This document shows positions 43,828 through 52,797 of a stretch of 64,000 nt of DNA, one piece after another; position 1 is the first letter of the stretch, and every line of letters begins with the position of its first letter. The notes beneath the pieces are model-generated. The model was not told where the DNA came from and ran no database searches. It saw only the letters and a program-made list of their open reading frames with translations. A program made the translations under genes and the position numbers. The stretch is taken from NCBI RefSeq assembly GCF_000240165.1, contig NC_017586.1, positions 4,278,001-4,342,000 on the forward strand. The letters run 5' to 3'. Source of the stretch: Streptantibioticus cattleyicolor NRRL 8057 = DSM 46488. GTDB lineage: Bacteria; Actinomycetota; Actinomycetes; Streptomycetales; Streptomycetaceae.

Positions 43828-44618
43828 GGCTGCTGGAATCCGGCGGCGCGCAGGATCGACTGCGCCTGCGGGGAGTCCAGCCAGGCCACGAAGTCGGCGG
43901 CGGCCTTGGCGTGCGCCGAGCCCTTCAAGGTGGCCGCGGGGTAGGCGGCGATGGCGTTTCGCGCATCGGGCACGGTGACGGTGGACACCTTCGCGCCGCC
44001 GGCCTTGGCGTCGGTGACGTAGACGATCCCGGCGTCCGCCTCGCCCAGCTCCACCTTGCCGAGCACCGAACGCACGCTGGGCTCCTGCGAGACCGGGTGG
44101 ACGGTGACGTGCTGGGCGTCGAGCACCTTCTTGCCGTACCGGCCCACCGGCACCTCGGGGGCGGCGAGGACGACCTTCAGGCCCGGCTTCGCCAGGTCGG
44201 ACAGGCCGGTGATCTTCTTCGGGTTGCCCGGGGCGGTGACGATGGTGAGCCGGTTCTTCGCGATGACGGTGGGGGTGCCGGTCTCCTCGCGCAGCCCGTC
44301 CATCGTCTTGGTGTCCGCGGTGACCAGGGCGTCGGCGGGGGCGCCCTGCCGTACCTGGGCGGCCAGGTCCTGCGAGCCGGCGAAGGAGAACTTCACCGTG
44401 GTGCCGGGGTGGCTCTTCTCGTAGGCGGCGCCCTCGTTCCTGAAGACGTCGGTGAGCGAGGCGGCGGCCAGCACGGTCAGCGTGGTCCGGCCGCCGGCCG
44501 GGGCGCTGCCGGAGGCGGCCGGGGCCGCGCTCTTGCTTCCGCCGCAGGCGGCCAGCGGTATGACGAGGGCGGCGGCGCCCATCACGAGCGCGGCGCGGCG
44601 GGGCAGGGAACGGGACAT
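43824..44618 (-). CDS. modA: Molybdate ABC transporter substrate-binding lipoprotein
   Basis: A 264-residue periplasm-type binding protein. The lipobox LAAC gives Cys25. Family motifs are [31 protein letters not shown] and the C-terminal [13 protein letters not shown]. It binds molybdate/tungstate outside the membrane. The ATG at 44618 has GGAG 7 nt upstream and lies 30 bp from the upstream regulator gene, so regulator, modA and modBC form one operon. Confidence 0.95.
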   Translation of the reverse strand: MSRSLPRRAALVMGAAALVIPLAACGGSKSAAPAASGSAPAGGRTTLTVLAAASLTDVFRNEGAAYEKSHPGTTVKFSFAGSQDLAAQVRQGAPADALVTADTKTMDGLREETGTPTVIAKNRLTIVTAPGNPKKITGLSDLAKPGLKVVLAAPEVPVGRYGKKVLDAQHVTVHPVSQEPSVRSVLGKVELGEADAGIVYVTDAKAGGAKVSTVTVPDARNAIAAYPAATLKGSAHAKAAADFVAWLDSPQAQSILRAAGFQQP

Positions 44619-44648
44619 CTGGTGACTCCGGGGGGCTGCGGGATCCGC

Positions 44649-45050
44649 TCAGGCGCGGTCGATGTGGACGTTGGTGGACTTCACCCGGGCGACGGCCTCC
44701 ATCCCGACCTCGAAGCCCAGTTCCTCGACGGCCTCCCGGGTCAGGAGGGAGACGAGGCGATGCGGACCCGCCTGGATCTCCACCTGCGCGGCGACGTCCC
44801 CGAGCTTGACGGCGGTGATGATGCCCGGGAAGGCATTGCGCGCCGAGGTGTACGGGGCCTCCCCGTCCTCGGCGGCCCCCGACTCCTCGGCGAGGGCGAC
44901 CGAGAACGCGGCGAGATCCCGGCCGTCGATCAGCCGCTTGCCGGACTCGTCCCGATGGGTACGCATCCGTCCCGCGTCGGCCCAGCGCCGCGCGGTGTCC
45001 GGGCTGACGCCGAGCAGCCGAGCCGCCTGGCCGATGGTGTAGGACCGCAT
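44649..45050 (-). CDS. MerR-type HTH / Mop-domain molybdate regulator
   Basis: A 133-residue protein. An excisionase/MerR-like winged HTH (YTIGQAARLLGVSPDTARRW) joins a C-terminal Mop (molbindin) domain of about 65 residues (SARNAFPGIITAVKLGDVAAQVEIQAG). This is an alternative to ModE for molybdate sensing in actinobacteria. The ATG at 45050 begins right at the HTH; a GTG at 45074 would add 8 residues. It is first in the mod operon and probably binds the palindromes just upstream (45080-45132). Confidence 0.85.
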   Translation of the reverse strand: MRSYTIGQAARLLGVSPDTARRWADAGRMRTHRDESGKRLIDGRDLAAFSVALAEESGAAEDGEAPYTSARNAFPGIITAVKLGDVAAQVEIQAGPHRLVSLLTREAVEELGFEVGMEAVARVKSTNVHIDRA

Positions 45051-45079
45051 GTGCGGCACCGTAGGGGCACCCACCTCGC

Positions 45080-45132
45080 ACCTGCAAGCAGGTTCAGCCG
45101 ATCCGACCGGCGTATGCGAGGCTCCTCATACG
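45080..45132. promoter_or_regulatory. Two operator-like inverted repeats upstream of the mod operon
   Basis: A perfect ACCTGC-AA-GCAGGT palindrome lies at 45080-45093. A second, imperfect dyad (CGTATG and CATACG arms around GAGG/CCTC) spans 45111-45132. Both lie between the mod regulator start and the end of the LPG-synthase-like gene. Confidence 0.45.
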
Positions 45133-45157
45133 TTCCTCCGAGACCGCGGGGGCCCCG

Positions 45158-48037
45158 CTACAGGGCTTCCTTACGGGTCAGATGGGTGAAGGAAGCCCAG
45201 CCGGGCAGCACCGGCAGCCACAGCGTCATCATCCGGTAGAGCAGCACCGCCGGGGTGGCCACCTCCTTGGGCACCCCGAACGCGATCAGCGCCGCGATCA
45301 GCGCCGCCTCGACCGCCCCGATCCCGCCCGGGGTCGGTGCCGCGGAGCCCACCGCGTTGGCGGTCAGGAAGACCACCGCGATGCTCGCGTAGCTGGCGCT
45401 GCCGCCGAACGCCCGGATCGAGGCGTCCAGGCACATCACGAACGTCAGGCTCAGCAGCAGCATGCCGCCCACCCCGGTCAGCAGCTTCTTGGGCCGCTGC
45501 AACAGGTCGAGCATGCGCGGCACCACACCCGCGAAGAGCGACCGCAGCCGGGTCATCACGAACTTCCGCAACTGCGGCACCGCGGTGACCACCAGCACCA
45601 GCACCGCGGCCGTCAGCAGCCCGGCGATCACCGTGTGCGAGGTGGACAGCGTCGGCTGCCGCTCGGTTCCGGTGATGTAGCCGAACGTCAGCAGCAGCAG
45701 GATGTGGGTGCCCAAGGTGGCCAGCTGCGAGGCGCCCACACTGGCCACCGCCAGCCCCGGCCGCACCCCGTTGCGTTGCAGGAAACGGGTGTTGAGCGCC
45801 ACGCCGCCCACCGCCGCGGGCGTGACGATCTTCACGAACGACCCGGCGACCTGCGCCATCACCGCCCGCCAGAACGGCACCTTCTCGGGGACGAACCCCA
45901 GCAGGCTCATCGCCGCGGCCACGTAGCTGAGCGCCGAGAACGCCATCGCGGCGGCCACCCAGCCCCAGTCCGCGTGGGCCACCGTGTCCAGGTGGAAGTC
46001 GCTGATCTGGGAGAGCAGGAAGTACGCGGCGACCGCGCCGGCGATGAAGCTCACCAGGGTGCGCGCCTTGAACCGCTCCAGCCGCACCGGCTCCACCGGC
46101 GCCTGAGGCCGGATCCGCAACACCTGCTGGCGGATCTGGGAGAGCAGGTCGGCCTCGCGCGCCTCCTCCAGCGCCTCGTCGATGGCCCGCTTCTCGGCGT
46201 GCTTCTCCGCCTTGGACGCCTTGCGGTCGCCGTGGCCGGCCTCCTCGCGGGCCCGGTCCGCCGCCGCGATCACCGCCTCCCGCTCCCGCCGCGCCCGTTC
46301 CTTGCCGAGCTGCCGCAGCCTCCCCCGGGTGGAGCGGCTCAGCGCGATCGGCTGGAGCAGCGGCAGGCTGTCGGCGACCGCGTCCGGCCCCAGCACCCGT
46401 ACCGCCGAGGCCACCGCCCGCTCCGGCCCGATCCGCAGCGCGAACGTGGTCAGCAACTGCGCCACGTCCATCCGCAGCACGATGTCCCCGGCCGCGATCT
46501 CCCCGCTGCGCAGATCGGTCACGTACAGCCGCCCGGACCGGTCCAGCAGCAGCGACTCGCCGATCAGCCTGCGGTGCGCGATCCGGCGCGACTGCAGCGC
46601 CGCCACCTGCCGCCACGCCGCGTCCATCACCTCGTCGGTGACCTCGGCGTCGGCCAGGGTGTCCAGCGAACGGGCGTCGATGTGCTCGTAGACCAGCATC
46701 ACCGCGTCCGGGCCCAGCTCGGAGGTGGCGATCAGCTTGGGCGCGTTGGCCCCCGCCGAGATCGCCGCGTAGGCCAGCAGCGCCTCCTGCTCCAGCGCCT
46801 GGCGCAGCGAGAGCAGGCTGCGGCGCTCGTTGACGCCGCGCAGCAGCATGCGCCGCCAGACCCGGTAGAAGAAGCCGTGCGCCTGCTGTTCCCGGTCCAC
46901 CACGGTGACGCTCAGCGGCGGGCCGTCCTCCAGGGTCACCAGGTAGCGCCGGCCGCGTTCGGCGTCGGGCGCCTCCGGGCCGTCGTCCACCCGCTGCGCG
47001 GTGACCGGGGCGAAGCCGACCCGGCGCAGCCCGGACAGCAGCGTCTTGCCGGTGGGACGCACGTTGGGCGAGCCGACCGCGTAGATCGTGCCGTACGCCA
47101 CCGTCCAGCCGATCAGCACGGTCACCAGGATGGAGAACGGCGTGGTGAAGCCGCCGACCAGCACCGCGAAGGCGTCCAGCAGCAGCACGCACCACAGCGC
47201 CACCCGCCAGCGCGGCCGGCGGGCCATCCCCACCGCCGTCATGTACGCGATCACCGGCGCCAGATAGCCGTGCACCGGGTCGGTGATCCCGCCGCCGGGC
47301 GCGGGCTGGGTGAGCGCCAGCCGGATCGCGCTCGGCGCGGCGTTGGTCACCCACAGGTCACCGGCGAGCGAGAGCCCGTGCGCCAGCACCGCCGCCAGCA
47401 CGCCGTCGGCCACCCGCAGCCCGTCCCGCTGGAGCAGCCGCTCCACCGCGAAGGCCACCGGGACGATGAGCACGGCCACGCTGGCGGTGAACCCGGCGAA
47501 GGTGATCAGGAAGTCCGGCGCGTGGCCCGCGCCCCGCGAGATGTCCTGCTCCACGCCGGTCGTCGTACCATGCGCGAAACCGGCGATGGCGAGCACCACG
47601 GCGACCCCGAGCAGCCCGAGCAGGAACCGCAGCAGATCGCCGGGCCGGTGCACCCGGGCGGCGAGCAGCGGCTCGTCGCCGGAGAGCTGGTCGACGTGTT
47701 CGACGGGGGCCTCGGCGGAGAGCGGGTGCGCCCCGGCGGGCCGGGGCGATCCGCCGGGGCGGCCCCCGGGGCCTGGTGGCTGCCCGGGGTCACCGGGGCC
47801 GGTGGGGTCACCGGGGGGCGCGGGCACCGCGGGCTCCTCGGAGGACGGGCCGACAGGTGGGTCGGGCGACGGGTCCGCCGGTGGGTCCACCGGCGGCTCG
47901 ACGGGTGGGTCGACCGGGGGAAGGGCCGGTTCGTCGGCCGCCGCCTCGCCGGTTCCGGGCACGCCCGAGGGGGCGCGGAGCGCCCGTCGTGGCTCCGTGC
48001 CCTGCTCTCCGGCCGTCGATTCTTGATCTCGTATCAC
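45158..48037 (-). CDS. Flippase-like membrane protein (LPG-synthase TM family) with kinase-like segment
   Basis: A 959-residue protein. A Pro-rich N-terminus of about 120 residues precedes a first membrane block (FLLGLLGVAVVLAIAGF and about six more helices). A cytosolic kinase-like region (about 355-560) contains ALLAYAAISAGANAP, VMLVYEHID, RRIAHRRLIGESLLLD and YVTDLRSGE. Two charged coiled segments follow, then the eight-helix LPG_synthase_TM/YbhN region (YFLLSQISDF to the end). The kinase HRD Asp position reads HRR, so it may be a pseudokinase. GTG start at 48037 with a weak site. Role: probably lipid flipping or modification, inferred. Confidence 0.85.
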   Translation of the reverse strand: MIRDQESTAGEQGTEPRRALRAPSGVPGTGEAAADEPALPPVDPPVEPPVDPPADPSPDPPVGPSSEEPAVPAPPGDPTGPGDPGQPPGPGGRPGGSPRPAGAHPLSAEAPVEHVDQLSGDEPLLAARVHRPGDLLRFLLGLLGVAVVLAIAGFAHGTTTGVEQDISRGAGHAPDFLITFAGFTASVAVLIVPVAFAVERLLQRDGLRVADGVLAAVLAHGLSLAGDLWVTNAAPSAIRLALTQPAPGGGITDPVHGYLAPVIAYMTAVGMARRPRWRVALWCVLLLDAFAVLVGGFTTPFSILVTVLIGWTVAYGTIYAVGSPNVRPTGKTLLSGLRRVGFAPVTAQRVDDGPEAPDAERGRRYLVTLEDGPPLSVTVVDREQQAHGFFYRVWRRMLLRGVNERRSLLSLRQALEQEALLAYAAISAGANAPKLIATSELGPDAVMLVYEHIDARSLDTLADAEVTDEVMDAAWRQVAALQSRRIAHRRLIGESLLLDRSGRLYVTDLRSGEIAAGDIVLRMDVAQLLTTFALRIGPERAVASAVRVLGPDAVADSLPLLQPIALSRSTRGRLRQLGKERARREREAVIAAADRAREEAGHGDRKASKAEKHAEKRAIDEALEEAREADLLSQIRQQVLRIRPQAPVEPVRLERFKARTLVSFIAGAVAAYFLLSQISDFHLDTVAHADWGWVAAAMAFSALSYVAAAMSLLGFVPEKVPFWRAVMAQVAGSFVKIVTPAAVGGVALNTRFLQRNGVRPGLAVASVGASQLATLGTHILLLLTFGYITGTERQPTLSTSHTVIAGLLTAAVLVLVVTAVPQLRKFVMTRLRSLFAGVVPRMLDLLQRPKKLLTGVGGMLLLSLTFVMCLDASIRAFGGSASYASIAVVFLTANAVGSAAPTPGGIGAVEAALIAALIAFGVPKEVATPAVLLYRMMTLWLPVLPGWASFTHLTRKEAL

Positions 48038-48204
48038 CAGTCACCGCCCGGAAGATGGTGGCACGACCAGAGCCCGGATGGGGGCATCAGGGTGCATTTC
48101 GCGAGCGCGGAGGACGGATGATATGCGCCCTCGTACCCTCTTTCCGGAGATCGCCACGCCTGGACGCGGGCGGGTTGTCGGTGCCCTGCGGCAGGATGGG
48201 GAGA

Positions 48205-48570
48205 ATGAGCGAGGAAGGGATCCCGGACTACGCGGAACGGGTGCTCGGGATCGCCGAGACCATTCCGCCCGGAAAGGTGATGACCTACGGGGACGTCGCC
48301 GAATGGATCGCCCAGCAGGTCGAGGGCGTCGGCGGCGGCCCCCGCCAGGTCGGCCGGGTGATGTCGCTGTACGGCGCCGCGGTGCCGTGGTGGCGCGTGG
48401 TGCGCGCGGACGGCGTGCTCCTCCCCGGCCACGAGCAGCGCGCACTGGCGCACTACCGCGAGGAAGGCACCCCGCTGCGCGCCGCCACCCACTCCTCCCC
48501 CCACCACATACCCCGCCTCGACCTCCCCCGAGCCCGCTGGACGGCCCCCTTCGACCCCCCGCCGAACTGA
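48205..48570 (+). CDS. Alkyltransferase-like protein (ATL, MGMT family)
   Basis: A 121-residue protein matching the DNA-binding half of O6-alkylguanine alkyltransferases (IPPGKVMTYGDVAEWI, GPRQVGRVMS, WWRVVRADGVLLPG). The active-site PCHRV of true transferases reads PWWRV, so the acceptor Cys is Trp. That is the hallmark of ATLs, which flip damaged guanine and recruit nucleotide-excision repair rather than repairing it. ATG 48205 has a close GGGGAG; ATG 48196 is an alternative. Position next to adnA parallels mycobacteria. Confidence 0.88.
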   Translation: MSEEGIPDYAERVLGIAETIPPGKVMTYGDVAEWIAQQVEGVGGGPRQVGRVMSLYGAAVPWWRVVRADGVLLPGHEQRALAHYREEGTPLRAATHSSPHHIPRLDLPRARWTAPFDPPPN

Positions 48571-48879
48571 GCACCGCCGTCCCGGCGACGTGCGGGTCCC
48601 CGCGGGGCGGGATCGTTCGGCGGTCCGGCGTCCCGGGCGTGCCGGGGCCGTCGGCGTGAGGTCGTCCGCCGGGCGGAGCCGTTCGGCGGTGCGGTGCCTC
48701 GCGCCGGGCTTCCCCGGCGGGGCGGAGCCGTCCGCGTTCGCCGGGCGGAGCGTCGGCGTGGGCGTGACCCCGTCCGGCGGCGGGGGCGCGGATCGCGTAC
48801 CGTCAACGGGCGCACCGCGTCGGGGACCGGCCGGGGCGGGCAGATCCGTACGCGACCGGAACCGGAACAGCCGATTCAC
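48571..48879. other. 309-bp intergenic region before adnA
   Basis: No coding signal. Three loosely spaced copies of GGCGGAGC-like motifs (48672, 48721 and 48744) suggest a degenerate repeat. The adnA GTG has no clear ribosome-binding site; no -10 is obvious. Confidence 0.4.
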
Positions 48880-51800
48880 GTGACCTCCTCCACTCGACAG
48901 ACGCGAACCCGCACGGTGCCCGGCGGCTACCGGCTGGTGCGCACACCGCCGGAGCAGGTCGAGCCCCCTGTCCTGGACGCGCGGCAGCGTGCCGTGGTTG
49001 AGCACGACGGCGGACCGCTGCTGGTGCTGGCCGGCCCCGGTACAGGCAAGACCACCACGCTCGTCGAGGCGGTCGCCGCCCGGGTGGCGCGCGGCGGCGA
49101 CCCGGAACGCGTCCTCGTCCTCACCTTCAGCCGCAAGGCCGCCACCGAGCTGCGGGACCGGATGGCCGCCCGGATGCCGGTGGCGCCCCGGGCCACCACG
49201 TTCCACTCGTTCTGCTACGCCCTGGTCCGCGCCGAGCAGGCGCCCGACCTCTTCGCCGAGCCGCTGCGCCTGTTCTCCGGTCCGGAACAGGACCTCGCGG
49301 TGCGCGAGTTGCTGGCCGGCCACGCCGAGCTGGCGCGCGCCGGGCACGCCCCCGTGCGCTGGCCGGACGACGTGCGCGCCGGCTTGACCACCCGCGGCTT
49401 CGCCGACGAGGTACGCGCCGTCCTCGCCCGCACCCGCGAACTGGGCCTCGGCCCCGGCGACCTCGCCGCCTTCGCCGCCCGCGCCGGACGCCCCGACTGG
49501 TCGGCCGCCGCCCGCTTCCTCAACGAGTACCTGGACGTGCTCGACGCCCAGGGCGCGGTGGACTACGCCGAACTCGTCCACCGCGCGGTGCTGCTCGCCG
49601 AACGCCCCGGCGCCGCCGCCCGGATCACCGCCCGCTACGACGCCGTCTACCTCGACGAGTACCAGGACACCGACGCCGCCCAGGTCCGCCTGGTGCGCGC
49701 GCTCGCCGGCGACCACCGGGCCGGGCGCACCCTGGTGGCCTTCGGCGACCCCGACCAGTCGATCTACGCGTTCCGCGGCGCCGACGTGGGCGGCATCATC
49801 GACTTCCCGGAGACCTTCCGGCGCCCCGACGGCCGGCCCGCCCCGGTCGTGGTGCTGGGCGTCTCCCGGCGGGCCGGCGCCCGGCTGCTCGCCGCCACCC
49901 GCCTGATCACCGCCCGGATGCCGCTGCCCCGGCTGCCCGCCGACGCGGTCCGCGCCCACCGCGAGCCAGCCGCGGACCGCCCCGGCGGCCGGGTCGAGGT
50001 CTACACGTACCCCACGCCGGGCGCCGAGACCGCCAACATCGCGGACATCCTGCGCCGGGCGCATCTGGAGGACGGCGTGCCCTGGCGCGAGATGGCCGTG
50101 CTGGTGCGCGCCGGCGCGCGCGGCCTGCCCGTTCTGCGCCGCGCGCTGACCCAGGCCGGCGTCCCGGTGGACATCGACGGCGACGACCTGCCGTTGCGCG
50201 CCGAGCCCGCGGTGGCTCCGCTGCTGCTCGCGCTGCGCGTGGTGGCCACCCCCGCGCCGCCGCCGGAGGATCCGGACGAGGACGCCGGCCCCTCCTTCCC
50301 GCTGCCCGTCGCCGACGCGATCGCCCTGCTCACCTCGCCGCTGGGCGGGATGGACGCGGCCGACCTGCGGCGGCTCGGACGGGCGCTGCGGGAGGAGGAA
50401 CGGGCCGCCGGGCAGGCGGTGCCGCGCCCCTCCGACGTCCTGCTCGCCGAGGCGCTGGCGCAGCCGGAACGCCTCGTGGCGCACGACCAGTCGTACGCGC
50501 GGGGCGCACGCCGGCTCGGCGAACGGCTGGCGCGCGCCCGCGCGATCCTGGCCGGCGGCGGCACCGCCCACGACGCGCTGTGGGCGCTGTGGCACGAGAC
50601 GCCGTGGGCCGACCGGCTGGCCCGGGCCGCCCACGGCGGCGGCGCCGCGGCCCGCAACGCCGACCGCGACCTGGACGCCGTCTGCGCCCTGTTCGACACC
50701 GCCGCCCGCGCCGAACAGCGCACCGGTGGCCGGGGCGCCCTCAACTTCCTGGAGGAACTCGACGCCCAGGACATCGCCGCCGACGTCCTCACCCGCCGCG
50801 CGGTCCGCCCCGACGCCGTCCGCCTGATGACCGCCCACCGCGCCAAGGGCCTGGAATGGCACCTGGTGGTCGTGGCCGGCGTCCAGGAAGGGCTCTGGCC
50901 CGACCTGCGCCGCCGCGGCTCGGTGCTGGAGGCCGACCGCATCGGCCGCGACGGCCTGGCCGAGCCGCTCACCCCCGGCGCCCTGCTCGCCGAGGAACGC
51001 CGGCTGTTCTACGTGGCCGCCACCCGCGCCCGGGAACGCCTCGTGGTCACCGCCGTCAAGGCCCCCGCCGACGACGGCGACCAGCCCTCCCGCTTCCTGG
51101 CCGAACTCGGCGTCGAGCCACGCGACGTCACCCAGCGCCCGCTCCGCCCGCTGGCCGTCGCCGCCCTCGTCGCCGAACTGCGGGCCACCACGGTCGACCC
51201 GGCCGCCTCCCCGGCGCTGCGGGACGCCGCCGCCCGCCGGCTCGCCCGGCTCGCCGCGCTCGCCGACGACGAGGGCCGCCCGCTGGTGCCCGCCGCCCAC
51301 CCCGACCGCTGGTGGGGGCTGTACGAGCCGACGCGCTCCGCGGTGCCGCTGCGCGACCGGGACCGCCCGGTGACGCTCACCGGCAGCGCCCTCGACCAAC
51401 TGGTCAACGCCTGCTCGCTCCAGTGGTTCCTGGGCCGCGAGGTACGCGCCGAGGACCCGGCCTCCACCGCCCAGGGGTTCGGCAACGTCGTCCACGTCCT
51501 CGCCGACGAGGTGGCCTCCGGGCAGACCCCGGCCCGCCTCGACGCGCTCCTGGCCCGGCTGGACTCGGTGTGGGACTCGCTCGCCTTCGACGCCCCCTGG
51601 AAGTCCCGCCAGGAACGCGACCAGGCCCGCGCCGCCCTCGAACGCTTCCTGCGCTGGCACGTCCTCGAACGCGGCCGTGAGCCGGTCGCCACCGAGCACG
51701 GCTTCGACGTGACGCTCGGCGCCGGCGAGTACCAGGTGCGGGTGCGCGGCAGCATGGACCGCGTCGAACGGGACGCGGCCGGCCACGCCTACGTGGTCGA

Positions 51801-52167
51801 CTTCAAGACCGGCCGCTCCGCCCCCACCGGCCCCGAGGTCGCCGCCCACCCCCAGCTCGCCGTCTACCAGCTCGCCGTCCGCGAAGGCGCCGTGGACGAC
51901 CTCTTCGACGGCCACCGCCCCGAACCCGGCGGCGCCGAACTCGTCCACCTGCGCCTGCCCGCCCCCAAGAAGGAGGGCGGCGACACCCTCCCGAAGGTGC
52001 AGACCCAGCCCCCGCCCGACACCGACTGGGCGGCCGGCCTCCTCGCCGAGGCCGCCGGCCGGGTCCTCGACGAACGCTTCACCCCCGCCCCCGGCCGCCC
52101 CTGCGGCACCTGCTCCTTCCGCCCCGCCTGCCCCGCCCGCCCGGAGGGCCGGCAGATCGTCGAATGA
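48880..52167 (+). CDS. adnA: ATP-dependent DNA helicase-nuclease AdnA
   Basis: A 1095-residue UvrD/RecB-type motor-nuclease. Motif I GPGTGKT (52-58), motif II VYLDEYQDTD, motif III GDPDQSIYAF and motif VI region VAATRARERL are present. The C-terminal PD-(D/E)xK nuclease has VVDFKTGR. Cys residues in NACSLQ and CGTCSFRPAC provide the four ligands of an AddB-type Fe-S nuclease. AdnA with AdnB resects DNA ends for recombination. GTG 48880 is chosen as the last plausible start before conserved sequence. Its partner is downstream, beyond a reversed Uma2 gene. Confidence 0.93.
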   Translation: MTSSTRQTRTRTVPGGYRLVRTPPEQVEPPVLDARQRAVVEHDGGPLLVLAGPGTGKTTTLVEAVAARVARGGDPERVLVLTFSRKAATELRDRMAARMPVAPRATTFHSFCYALVRAEQAPDLFAEPLRLFSGPEQDLAVRELLAGHAELARAGHAPVRWPDDVRAGLTTRGFADEVRAVLARTRELGLGPGDLAAFAARAGRPDWSAAARFLNEYLDVLDAQGAVDYAELVHRAVLLAERPGAAARITARYDAVYLDEYQDTDAAQVRLVRALAGDHRAGRTLVAFGDPDQSIYAFRGADVGGIIDFPETFRRPDGRPAPVVVLGVSRRAGARLLAATRLITARMPLPRLPADAVRAHREPAADRPGGRVEVYTYPTPGAETANIADILRRAHLEDGVPWREMAVLVRAGARGLPVLRRALTQAGVPVDIDGDDLPLRAEPAVAPLLLALRVVATPAPPPEDPDEDAGPSFPLPVADAIALLTSPLGGMDAADLRRLGRALREEERAAGQAVPRPSDVLLAEALAQPERLVAHDQSYARGARRLGERLARARAILAGGGTAHDALWALWHETPWADRLARAAHGGGAAARNADRDLDAVCALFDTAARAEQRTGGRGALNFLEELDAQDIAADVLTRRAVRPDAVRLMTAHRAKGLEWHLVVVAGVQEGLWPDLRRRGSVLEADRIGRDGLAEPLTPGALLAEERRLFYVAATRARERLVVTAVKAPADDGDQPSRFLAELGVEPRDVTQRPLRPLAVAALVAELRATTVDPAASPALRDAAARRLARLAALADDEGRPLVPAAHPDRWWGLYEPTRSAVPLRDRDRPVTLTGSALDQLVNACSLQWFLGREVRAEDPASTAQGFGNVVHVLADEVASGQTPARLDALLARLDSVWDSLAFDAPWKSRQERDQARAALERFLRWHVLERGREPVATEHGFDVTLGAGEYQVRVRGSMDRVERDAAGHAYVVDFKTGRSAPTGPEVAAHPQLAVYQLAVREGAVDDLFDGHRPEPGGAELVHLRLPAPKKEGGDTLPKVQTQPPPDTDWAAGLLAEAAGRVLDERFTPAPGRPCGTCSFRPACPARPEGRQIVE

Positions 52168-52169
52168 GG

Positions 52170-52709
52170 TCAGTCCCGGGGCCAGTCCGACGTGTCGATC
52201 CGGATCTGCGACACGGGCAGGGTGAACGCCTGGCCGAAGGCCCATGTGTCCACGTTCGTGTAAGCACCGTCGCGCGGGGTGTTGTGGACGTGGACGTATC
52301 CGAGCTTCGGGTCCGCGAGGAGGTAGACGGGGACGAGGGCGCTGGCGTAGGTCTGGAGTTTGACGCCGTAGTCATCGCGCCGACTGCTGTGGGAGACGAC
52401 CTCGGCGACCAGTTCAAGGTCCTGGTAAGCGTAGGTCCCGTTGGGAGCCGCCTTGGCGTCCCGCGCGACCAGGGCGAGGTCGGGCGCATAGCCGTTCAGG
52501 GTCCCGGGGAAGTCGACGCGCATGTCCCACAGGATGGGGGCGCTTCGGCCCCGGGCTTTCGCCAGGTCGTCACCGATCAAACGGATGATCGTCCCATGTA
52601 CGAAACGCTGCGGGTTCATGACGATCTCCCCCTCGATGATCTCCGCGCGGTAGCCCTCGGGAACCCGCCCCTCGATCAGCTCGAACATCTCGTCCAACGT
52701 GGTGGACAT
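52170..52709 (-). CDS. Uma2 family endonuclease-like protein
   Basis: A 179-residue PD-(D/E)xK protein of the Uma2 (DUF820) family: a long N-terminal helix region (TLDEMFELIEGRVPEGYRAE), IIEGEIVMNP, YAPDLALVARD and LELVAEVVSHSS, with the acidic catalytic residues in PDLAL and ELVAEV. Codon use is less G+C-biased than in the flanking adn genes. The ATG at 52709 has GGGAGG 5 nt upstream; GTG 52712 is too close. It interrupts adnA and adnB on the opposite strand, 2 bp after adnA ends, an unusual location. Confidence 0.88.
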   Translation of the reverse strand: MSTTLDEMFELIEGRVPEGYRAEIIEGEIVMNPQRFVHGTIIRLIGDDLAKARGRSAPILWDMRVDFPGTLNGYAPDLALVARDAKAAPNGTYAYQDLELVAEVVSHSSRRDDYGVKLQTYASALVPVYLLADPKLGYVHVHNTPRDGAYTNVDTWAFGQAFTLPVSQIRIDTSDWPRD

Positions 52710-52797
52710 CACGCCCTCCCAGGTCGTTTTGGTTCAGTCTAGGGCCCCCGTACGACACCCGGCCGGGGTTGTCACAGGGGGCGGTTAGCCTCCTTGG

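Noticed and set aside
48034-52245. Very long open frame (over 1400 codons) on the minus strand opposite adnA
   Set aside because: It mirrors adnA codon by codon, is Gly/Val/Glu-rich without motifs, and adnA has intact helicase and nuclease motifs. Such shadows are normal at this G+C.
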